Of a stretch of DNA of 64,000 nt, positions 1 to 9,287 are shown one piece after another. The position numbers were made by a program, and so were the translations under genes. How positions within the stretch are numbered: position 1 is the first letter of the stretch; every line of letters starts with the position of its first letter. This DNA comes from Streptomyces sp. NBC_01244. GTDB taxonomy: Bacteria > Actinomycetota > Actinomycetes > Streptomycetales > Streptomycetaceae. The notes below the pieces were generated by a model that searched no databases, had not been told where the DNA came from, and worked only from the letters and a program-made list of their open reading frames with translations. The stretch spans positions 1,922,001 through 1,986,000 of the forward strand of contig NZ_CP108488.1 of the NCBI RefSeq assembly GCF_035987325.1, given 5' to 3'.

Positions 1-2
1 AC

Positions 3-821
3 ATGCGCATCCGAATCGTCGACGCCTTCACCGACCGCCCCTTCGGCGGCAACCCCGCCGGGGTCCTGCTCCTCGAAGGCGGGTTCCCCCCGGACGCCTG
101 GCTCCAGCAGGTCGCCGCCGAGGTCAACCTCTCCGAGACCGCCTTCGCCCATCCGCTCCCGCCCGACGGCGAGGCGGACTGGGCGCTGCGCTGGTTCACC
201 CCGGCCGCCGAGGTCGACATGTGCGGCCACGCGACCCTGGCCACGGCCCATGTCCTGGCCACCGGCGGCCTCGCGACGGGGACGGTCCGCTTCTCGGCGC
301 GCTGCGGAATCCTGAAGGTCACGGCCGCCGAGGACGGGTCCCTGGTCATGGACTTCCCGACCTCCTCGCTGACCGAGGTCGAGCCGGACGCCGCCGTGGA
401 GCGCGCGCTGGGCGCCACGGCGAAGTCGGTCCACGACACCTCCGAGCACATCGGGGACCTCGTGGTGGAGCTGGCCGACGAGCGGGCCGTACGGGAGCTC
501 ACGCCGGACCATGCCGCCCTGCGCGGCTACTCCCGGCGCGGGATCATCGTGACCGCGGTGGCCGAAGACCCCTCCCGCGGCTACGACTTCGTCTCGCGCG
601 GCTTCTTCCCCGCGGTCGGCATCGACGAGGACCCGGTCACCGGCAGCGCCCACACCGCCCTGGCCCCCTTCTGGGCGCGGCGGCTGGGCCGCACGGAGCT
701 GGTCGGCCTCCAGGGCGGAGCCCGCACCGGCCTCGTCCGGGTGCGGCTGCTGGGCGACCGTACGCTGCTGATCGGGCGCGCGGTCACGGTCGTCGACGGC
801 GAGCTGCTCAGCGCACCGTAG
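3..821 (+). CDS. PhzF family phenazine biosynthesis-like isomerase/epimerase
   Basis: A 272-residue protein of the PhzF family (diaminopimelate epimerase fold), normal length for the family. The N-terminal FGGNPAGV signature (about residues 14-21) and the NLSETAF motif with the presumed catalytic Glu45 are present, as is the C-terminal DPVTGSAHTAL motif that closes the second half of the active site. PhzF itself isomerises dihydro-hydroxyanthranilate in phenazine synthesis, but most relatives lie outside phenazine clusters, and no other phenazine gene is seen here, so the substrate is unknown. The start lies at the window edge, so the ribosome binding site is not visible. It converges on the CPBP protease gene, 17 bp away. 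Confidence 0.9.
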   Translation: MRIRIVDAFTDRPFGGNPAGVLLLEGGFPPDAWLQQVAAEVNLSETAFAHPLPPDGEADWALRWFTPAAEVDMCGHATLATAHVLATGGLATGTVRFSARCGILKVTAAEDGSLVMDFPTSSLTEVEPDAAVERALGATAKSVHDTSEHIGDLVVELADERAVRELTPDHAALRGYSRRGIIVTAVAEDPSRGYDFVSRGFFPAVGIDEDPVTGSAHTALAPFWARRLGRTELVGLQGGARTGLVRVRLLGDRTLLIGRAVTVVDGELLSAP

Positions 822-838
822 GCAGCCGCGCGGTGCGC

Positions 839-1648
839 CTACGGGGTGGGCAGCCAGCCCACCTTGCCCGCCAGCAGGGCGTACCCGCCGAAGGCCACGA
901 TGTCGAGCAGCGCGTGCGCGACGACGAGCGGGCCGACCCGGCCCCAGCGGCGGTAGGCGAGGACGAAGACCACGCCCATCACCACGTTGCCGATGAATCC
1001 GCCGATGCCCTGGTAGAGGTGGTAGGAGCCGCGCAGCACGGAGCTGGCGAGCAGCGCGGCCATCGGCGACCAGCCGAGCTGGTCGAGCCGGCGCAGCAGG
1101 TAGGCCAGCACGATGACCTCCTCCACCACGGAGTTCTGCACCGCGGAGAGGATCAGCACGGGGAACTTCCACCACACGTCGGGCAGCGCCTCCGGCACCA
1201 CCGTGAGGTTGAAGCCGGTGGCCCGGGCCCCCAGGTAGAAGGCCAGTCCCGCGCTGCCGATGCCGGCGGCGACGAGCGCGCCCCGGCCCAGGTCCCACCA
1301 GGGCCGGGTGCGGTCGAAGCCCAGCACCTTCAGCCCGGGTGCGCCCTCACGGGTGAGCAGGTGCGCGACGAGCAGGACGGGGACGAGGGCGCTCGCGATG
1401 CCGAACAGCTGCCAGGCCAGGTCCAGCCACGGCCGCCCGGGGGCGTACGAGCCGTTGAGCGTGGCGGCCTGGTCCTTGAGCCCGCCCGGCTTGGTCAGCG
1501 AGCCGATGAAGCTGATCAGCGCCGAGACGCCGCTCGCGCCCAGGGACAGCGCGAGCACGAGCAGCGTCTCGGAGCGCAGCATCCTGCGCTCCGTCGGGCC
1601 CTCGCCGAGTTCGAGCTCCCCGACCACCGGTTCCGGCTCCGTCCGCAC
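839..1648 (-). CDS. CPBP family intramembrane glutamic endopeptidase
   Basis: A multi-pass membrane protein of 269 residues with the CPBP (type II CAAX prenyl protease/bacteriocin-processing) motifs: paired glutamates in the EEVIVLAYLLRRL segment, a histidine in SSVLRGSYHLYQG, and HALLDIV near the C-terminus. These metal- and glutamate-dependent proteases cleave within membranes; the substrate here is unknown. The GTG start at 1648 is chosen because GGGAG lies 7 bases upstream; an in-frame ATG at 1858 would run back through the upstream GCS2 gene end, and an ATG at 1582 would remove the acidic N-terminus. It follows the GCS2 gene on the same strand by about 170 bp. Confidence 0.82.
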   Translation of the reverse strand: MRTEPEPVVGELELGEGPTERRMLRSETLLVLALSLGASGVSALISFIGSLTKPGGLKDQAATLNGSYAPGRPWLDLAWQLFGIASALVPVLLVAHLLTREGAPGLKVLGFDRTRPWWDLGRGALVAAGIGSAGLAFYLGARATGFNLTVVPEALPDVWWKFPVLILSAVQNSVVEEVIVLAYLLRRLDQLGWSPMAALLASSVLRGSYHLYQGIGGFIGNVVMGVVFVLAYRRWGRVGPLVVAHALLDIVAFGGYALLAGKVGWLPTP

Positions 1649-1820
1649 GCCCGTCTCCCGTCCCGCCACCGCCGCGACATCCCGGCTGCGACATCTCGCG
1701 GGGCGTCCCGCCCCGATCACCCCATACTGCCTCCTCCACGGGGCAAGGGGATCACCGGGCGGGACCGGGCGGGACCGGGGCGGGCGGGCGGGTGGCGGAA
1801 CCTGCCGGAACATGCCGGGA

Positions 1821-3356
1821 TCAGCCGGCGGCCTCCGGACCGGCCGCCGCGGCGCCACTCCCCAGGCCCACCGGCCAGGTGTGCACGGGATCGCCCCGGT
1901 GACTCAGCTCGCTGTAGCGGCGCGTGGTCGCGGCCAGCGCCGCGTCCCGCTCCAGACCGCCCGCGAGGGCCCGGTGGTACGTGTCCACCTGCCAGGTGGC
2001 TCCGTTCACCCGGCGCCGGCACCGCTCCTCGATGATGCCGAGGTAGTGGTCCCGGTCGGCGGGTTCGATGCCCCACGCGTCCAGTCCGGCGGCCGCCATC
2101 GGCAGCAGTTCCTCCAGCACCAGCCGGACCGCGGGCACGCTCGCCAGTCCCCCGCCCCGGCCCCGGCGCGGCCAGCGCAGCCGGGCGTCGATGCCGTAGC
2201 GGCAAGCCGCGTCGAAGTTGGCCTCCGCCTCCGCGAAGGGCAGCCGGCTCCAGACCGGGCGCTGCTCGTCCGCGAGCGTCCGTACGAGCCCGTAGTAGAA
2301 GGCCGCGTTGGCGACGACGTCGGCCACCGTCGGGCCGGCGGGCAGGACCCTGTTCTCCACGCGCAGGTGCGGCACCCCGTCGGCGACCCCGTAGACGGGC
2401 CGGTTCCAGCGGTAGACGGTGCCGTTGTGCAGCACCAGCTCCTGCAGGCTCGGCACCCCGCCCTCGGCGAGCACCCGCAGCGGCTCCTCCTCGTCGCAGA
2501 TCGGCAGCAGGGCCGGGAAGTAGCGGACGTTCTCGGCGAAGAGCTCGTACGCCGAGTCCACCCACCGCTCGCCGAACCAGGTGCGCGGGCGCACCCCCTG
2601 CGCCTGGAGCTCGGGCGGCCGGGTGTCGGTGGCCTGCTGGAAGAGCGGCGGCCGCGACTCCCGCCACAGCTCCCGCCCGAACAGGAAGGGCGAGTTGGCA
2701 CCGACGGCTATCTGTACGGCCGCCACCGCCTGGGCCGCGTTCCACACGTCCGCGAACCGGGCCGGGGTCACCTGCAGGTGCAGTTGTACGGAGGTGCAGG
2801 CGGCCTCCGGCACGATCGACCCGGAGGTCCAGGTGAGCCGCTCGACCCCCTCGATGTCGAGCACGAAGTCCTCGCCCCGCATCATCAGGATCTGCTCGTT
2901 GAGCAGGGAGTAGCGGTCCACCGCCGAGAGGTTGGCGGTGACCAGGTCGCTGCGGGAGATCGTCGGCAGAATCCCGATCATGACCACCCCGGCGTCGACC
3001 TCCAGCGCCTGCCGGTGGGCATAGCCGAGACCCGCGCTCAGCTCCTCGGCGAGCTGGTCGAATACCCGACCGCCGAGCCGGTGCGGGAGGACGTTCACCT
3101 CCAGGTTGAACATTCCCAGTTCAGTCTGGAAATCGTTGCTCGCAATACGTTCGAGGACCTGCGCATTCACCATTCTCGGCAACCCGTCGGCACCCGCGAG
3201 ATTCAATTCGATCTCCAGCCCCATCATGTTCTTGGGGCGATCGAACCTCTTCTCCTCCAGAAGTCGCTCCAGTACCTCCAGGCACTCGTGAAGCTTCCTC
3301 CGGTACCGTTGCCGATCGGACAGGTCGAATCCGCCCGCCACGACCTTCTCCCCCAT
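1821..3356 (-). CDS. Glutamate-cysteine ligase family (GCS2) protein
   Basis: A 511-residue protein of the GCS2 branch of carboxylate-amine ligases. The N-terminal NMMGLEIELN segment carries the acidic metal/ATP ligands, followed by a substrate-binding core with VENRVLPAGPTVADVVANAAFYYGL. These enzymes join glutamate to an amine such as the amino group of cysteine; in actinomycetes related proteins serve ergothioneine synthesis (EgtA), but no other ergothioneine gene is nearby, so the substrate is not assigned. The ATG at 3356 is chosen because GGAGGG lies 8 bases upstream. An alternative start at 3527 lacks a ribosome binding site. Confidence 0.85.
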   Translation of the reverse strand: MGEKVVAGGFDLSDRQRYRRKLHECLEVLERLLEEKRFDRPKNMMGLEIELNLAGADGLPRMVNAQVLERIASNDFQTELGMFNLEVNVLPHRLGGRVFDQLAEELSAGLGYAHRQALEVDAGVVMIGILPTISRSDLVTANLSAVDRYSLLNEQILMMRGEDFVLDIEGVERLTWTSGSIVPEAACTSVQLHLQVTPARFADVWNAAQAVAAVQIAVGANSPFLFGRELWRESRPPLFQQATDTRPPELQAQGVRPRTWFGERWVDSAYELFAENVRYFPALLPICDEEEPLRVLAEGGVPSLQELVLHNGTVYRWNRPVYGVADGVPHLRVENRVLPAGPTVADVVANAAFYYGLVRTLADEQRPVWSRLPFAEAEANFDAACRYGIDARLRWPRRGRGGGLASVPAVRLVLEELLPMAAAGLDAWGIEPADRDHYLGIIEERCRRRVNGATWQVDTYHRALAGGLERDAALAATTRRYSELSHRGDPVHTWPVGLGSGAAAAGPEAAG

Positions 3357-3868
3357 CGGAGCGTCCCTCCTCGACTGGGCCCGGCGGGCGTGGAATGGAT
3401 CCGCCCCCAGGCGCACGTTACGGTCGATGATGCCCCGGCGGCGTGATCGATAACGCGGAAGGGGCGTGACTGGCGGGGAGCGCGCGCCGGTTTGGCCGAC
3501 AGGCGCTTTGGCACATTCACCTGGCAAGCCCCCATACGCAAATACAGCGTAGACCTTGCCGGTTACCGATAACCGACGCTTTTCAGCCGAGCCCTCATCC
3601 GGTAACCTCCGAGGTCAGCGCGGAAATTTTGCGCACGCCCGGCATGAATGCCACGTCAGCGGGACCGGTAAGCGCCTTGTCGGCAATAGGCGGGACAGCT
3701 AGCCGAAACACTGCGTGAACACATGTCAGATAAACTCCGCATGCGAGGCAGAGAGTTGGCGCGCGGCCATTGCCCCTCAGCCCCCCTCTGACCCCAGAAT
3801 GCGACAGCGCCGTCCGCACCCCGCACCCGCCCCGTTCCACAGGTCTCCCAAGCGAGAGGCGACCCACC
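3357..3868. other. Intergenic region with an inverted repeat
   Basis: This 512-bp divergent region separates the GCS2-type gene from the rightward hypothetical gene. It must hold both promoters, but no strong -35/-10 pair stands out. A 6-bp inverted repeat CGGTTA-CCGA-TAACCG lies at 3560-3575 and could be an operator. The region is less GC-rich than the flanking genes and no convincing reading frame was seen. Confidence 0.4.
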
Positions 3869-4489
3869 ATGCCGCTGCACGTCCCTCCTGCTCCCGCGCC
3901 CGCCCTGCGCAGCGTCCTCGCAGCTCTCGGCTCTCCCACCGCCGTCCACGAGGCGCACACCCCGGCCCTGCGCGCCCTCCAGGGGCCGATGACCGCCGAA
4001 CTCCCGCTGCCCGTCCACGTCCTGGACCGGCTGCACGTCTCCGGCCTGACCGCCGGCGGCAGGCCGCCGCGCACCCGGCTGACCGGCTGGCGGTTCCTGA
4101 TCCGCAGCGGCGACCGCTACGTCGCGGCGGCCGACACCCGGCTGACCCCGGACGGGTGGGTCTTCTCCCACTTCTTCGAGGGCCCTTACGTCGCCGCCAC
4201 CGAACGCGCGCTGCGCCAGGCCGAATCGCTCGGCAAGAGCTACCAGCCGCGCCTGCTGTCCGTGCCGGAGCTGTACATGCTCACCCTGTGGCTGCACGGC
4301 TCGGTGGGCGCCGACGCCTCCGCCGGACTGCCGGCCGCCGCCGACCTCCTGGTCCCACTGGCGCCCGCCCCGCCGGGCATCGCGGCCTACCGGCCGCACC
4401 CCGTGTCCGAACTGCTGCCCGTACTGACCCATCGGCTCACGCCGACGGCGCCCCCGGTCCCGCCTTCCATGGCCGCGCCGGCCGCCTGA
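3869..4489 (+). CDS. Conserved Streptomyces-type protein of unknown function
   Basis: A 206-residue soluble protein without a recognised domain. The central part (about residues 60-150) is the best-structured: it contains LTGWRFLIRSGDRYVAAADT and a segment with FFEGPYVAATERALRQAE, suggesting a small alpha/beta domain. The N-terminus is Pro/Ala-rich. The ATG at 3869 follows GAGAGG by about 10 bases; starting further upstream at 3770 adds a low-complexity tail with no ribosome binding site. It stands alone between two intergenic regions. Codon usage looks typical for the genome. Confidence 0.7.
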   Translation: MPLHVPPAPAPALRSVLAALGSPTAVHEAHTPALRALQGPMTAELPLPVHVLDRLHVSGLTAGGRPPRTRLTGWRFLIRSGDRYVAAADTRLTPDGWVFSHFFEGPYVAATERALRQAESLGKSYQPRLLSVPELYMLTLWLHGSVGADASAGLPAAADLLVPLAPAPPGIAAYRPHPVSELLPVLTHRLTPTAPPVPPSMAAPAA

Positions 4490-4589
4490 TCCGGCCCCTG
4501 GCCGGTTCTGCCCATTCGGCCTAGCCCACTCGGACCCCCAACGAACCACCCGAAATGACAGGGGAGTTGACCTGAACCGCCCGCACGGG

Positions 4590-4602
4590 TGATGCGTCAT
4601 CA
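4590..4602. promoter_or_regulatory. Short inverted repeat upstream of DUF5999 gene
   Basis: TGATG-CGT-CATCA is a perfect 5-bp inverted repeat about 100 bp before the DUF5999 start. A TTGACC hexamer (4567-4572) lies 17 bp upstream of it and could be a -35 element, which would place the repeat over the -10. Weak evidence; the function is inferred from position only. Confidence 0.25.
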
Positions 4603-4701
4603 ATCTATGAGGACAGCTGCCGGGAAATCCCTCCGGACACTAGGTCGTGGGGGAACACTGGGGACTCTGACCGAGCCAAGTCGTTGATACGGGGGGCGGC
4701 C

Positions 4702-4965
4702 ATGAACAACGCATCGAGCCGCAGCACACAGACCACACCGCAGCGAAAGAACGCATCCATGTGCCAGCACAAGCCAGCGTGCCCGTCCGCCGACTCCGCC
4801 GACCGGGAGGCCGCGCACCCCGTGGCCGTTCACCCGGAACAGGGCTGGAGCCTGCTGTGCAACGGCGTCCTGCTCTTCGAGGACACCGGTGAGCTGCTGC
4901 CGGACGGCCAGATCATCGCCCCGCACCGCGCGCTCGCGGCGACTCAGGTGATGAAGGCGGCCTAG
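4702..4965 (+). CDS. DUF5999 family small protein
   Basis: A small protein that begins with an MCQHKPACP segment and contains GWSLLCNGVLLFEDTGELLP and IIAPHRA, the recognisable pattern of the DUF5999 proteins widespread in Streptomyces. The function is unknown; the conserved Cys-Gln-His and later cysteines suggest a metal site. The ATG at 4702 is chosen because a G-rich ribosome binding site lies 6-10 bases upstream, giving 87 residues; starting at the ATG at 4759 (68 residues) would match the usual family N-terminus MCQH but has a poorer ribosome binding site. It converges on gcvP with a strong hairpin between them. Confidence 0.75.
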   Translation: MNNASSRSTQTTPQRKNASMCQHKPACPSADSADREAAHPVAVHPEQGWSLLCNGVLLFEDTGELLPDGQIIAPHRALAATQVMKAA

Positions 4966-4978
4966 CCGCCGACGCAAA

Positions 4979-5023
4979 CGAAAGGGGCCGGCCCAGGAGA
5001 GAACTCCCGGACCGGCCCCTTCG
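4979..5023. terminator. Bidirectional hairpin between DUF5999 gene and gcvP
   Basis: About 20-bp arms (CGAAAGGGGCCGG... and ...CCGGCCCCTTCG) with a short loop and few mismatches lie between two convergent genes, ending about 40 bp from the gcvP stop. This is typical of a shared Streptomyces terminator. No long T-tract follows. Confidence 0.75.
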
Positions 5024-5062
5024 TCATGTCACGGCGTCATGTCACTTCGCCATGTCACCGCA

Positions 5063-7948
<2,886 letters not shown>

Positions 7949-8009
7949 GTACGGAGGCCTCCTGGTCGTACGACCTGCGAGGGGCACCACGGCGCGGGCA
8001 CCCGGACGG

Positions 8010-8240
8010 CCTCCCCCTCTGTCATCACAACCTGAGAGCTTCACCGGGCCGCGCGGGGATCGCCCACGAGATCCGGCTTTCACCGTCGGTGAGGAGAGGG
8101 ACCGGCACTGCGCGCCCGGTTCCCGCACCTGCTTTCCAGAGTGGCCTCACCACGTGCGGTACGTATGCCTGAGAGATTCCGGGGAGGATTTGCTCCTTCG
8201 GCGCCTCCGTCTCACTCACTCGGAGGACTCTCCCGCACAG
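8010..8240 (-). ncRNA. Glycine riboswitch (tandem-type) upstream of gcvP
   Basis: Read on the minus strand, the leader begins with GGGAGAGTCC, then GGCGCCGAAGGAGCAA and ATCTCTCAGGCA, which are the conserved core of the gcvT-type glycine aptamer, then ACCGCACGTGG and CACTCTGGAAAGC. A second, more divergent copy follows at about 8010-8118, recognised by GGTGAAAGCC, GCTCTCAGG and ATGACAGAGGGGG. The end is about 60 bp before the gcvP start. Glycine binding turns such leaders on for glycine cleavage genes. Boundaries are approximate, and the second aptamer is less certain than the first. Confidence 0.88.
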
Positions 8241-8365
8241 GGTCAACAGCCGTCACCCAGCCTACCAGCGAGGATCTGGGCACCTCCCTCGAGTGGCCCC
8301 CTCTCCGGAAATGCACTTTTGTAGTCATTACCGGAGGAGTTGCGCCCAAACGGAGGGACCGGACC

Positions 8366-8731
8366 GTGCAGACCGACATCGATCCCCGCAGCCTGATCGG
8401 CCGCAAGGCGTTCGACCGCAATGGCACCAAGATCGGCACCGTCGACGAGGTCTACCTCGACGACGCCACGGGCGTCCCGGAATGGGCCGCCGTACGCACC
8501 GGACTCTTCAGCCGGGACGCCTTCGTCCCGCTGGAGCCCAGCGAGATGGTGGGCGACACCCTGCGCGTGCCCTTCGAGCGCTCCCTCATCAAGGACGCCC
8601 CCGACTTCGGCGTCGGCCGCCACCTCTCCCCCGAACAGGAGCTGCAGCTCTACCACCACTACGGCCTGGACCTGGCCCTCCCCTCCGACTTCCAGCACGA
8701 CTTCGGCCACAAAGCCCCCGACACCCCCTAA
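8366..8731 (+). CDS. PRC-barrel domain protein
   Basis: A 121-residue protein whose N-terminal 75 residues form a PRC-barrel: LIGRKAFDRNGTKIGTVDEVYLD, then WAAVRTGLF and a FVPLEPSEMVGDTLRVPF strand pair. The C-terminal tail has LSPEQELQLYHHYGL. PRC-barrel proteins act in RNA maturation (RimM), photosynthetic reaction centres or stress-linked processes; single-domain Streptomyces members have no assigned role. The GTG at 8366 is chosen because GGAGGG lies 8 bases upstream; earlier in-frame starts would extend through the gcvP riboswitch on the other strand. The gene is divergent from gcvP. Confidence 0.85.
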   Translation: MQTDIDPRSLIGRKAFDRNGTKIGTVDEVYLDDATGVPEWAAVRTGLFSRDAFVPLEPSEMVGDTLRVPFERSLIKDAPDFGVGRHLSPEQELQLYHHYGLDLALPSDFQHDFGHKAPDTP

Positions 8732-8767
8732 CCCCACCACCCCACACCCGCTGCCCACCAACCCCCG

Positions 8768-8884
8768 GGGCAGCGGGCAGCGGGCAGCGGGCAGCGGGCA
8801 GCGGGCAGCGGGCAGCGGGCAGCGGGCAGCGGGCAGCGGGCAGCGGGCAGCGGGCAGCCACAACACCCGACAGCGGGCAGCGGG
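8768..8884. repeat. Heptamer tandem repeat (CAGCGGG)n
   Basis: Twelve perfect copies of CAGCGGG run from 8771 to 8854 with a partial thirteenth, and two more copies follow at 8871-8884. The unit is not a multiple of three, and all frames across it are low-complexity, so it is treated as non-coding. It lies in the gap between the PRC-barrel gene and the end of dinB. Confidence 0.95.
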
Positions 8885-8949
8885 AACGGTCGGCGGCGGC
8901 CGACACCTGACCGCAGCAGCTGCCAGCGAGCACCCTGGCTGCGGTCGGC

Positions 8950-8991
8950 GGCAGCGGCAGCGGCAGCGGCAGCGGCAGCGGCAGCGGCAGC
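8950..8991. repeat. Hexamer tandem repeat (GGCAGC)7
   Basis: Seven perfect copies of GGCAGC. The unit differs from the neighbouring heptamer by one base in length, which suggests the two arrays arose from the same local GGCAGC-rich sequence. Confidence 0.95.
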
Positions 8992-9145
8992 GGGGAACCC
9001 GGCGCCTCCCAGCGGGTAGCGGGTATTCAGCGCCTCACACGACGCAGCCGGCACCCAGCAGCACACTCGCGGCACCCGCTGACACCCGGCGGCCCATGGC
9101 AGGCGTCCAGCTGCGGACACCCGGCGGGGCCGCTAGCAAGCGCCC

Positions 9146-9186
9146 GGCAGCAGGCAGCAGGCAGCAGGCAGCAGGCAGCAGGCAGC
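9146..9186. repeat. Heptamer tandem repeat (GGCAGCA)5
   Basis: Five copies of GGCAGCA plus a partial copy, about 100 bp from the dinB stop. This is the third simple-repeat array in the 556-bp region 8732-9287, which otherwise holds no supported gene. Confidence 0.95.
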
Positions 9187-9287
9187 GCACTATTGCCGGC
9201 CCCCAGGGAGCCGGGCAGCGAACAGTTCCTCCAGCTCCCCCCAGACACAGGCACCCCGGGTCGGCGCAAGGACGTGCCCTCCCAGGC

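Noticed and set aside
3..821. PhzF-like gene as evidence of a phenazine biosynthetic cluster.
   Set aside because: PhzF-fold proteins are common outside such clusters and no other phz gene is nearby in the window.
3595..4074. A minus-strand frame of 159 codons in the gap before the hypothetical gene at 3869.
   Set aside because: No ribosome binding site, overlaps the plus-strand gene and has an Arg/Gly/Ala-rich random composition.
8768..9186. Could the regular repeats be a CRISPR array?
   Set aside because: Units are 6-7 bp without spacers, and no cas gene is nearby.
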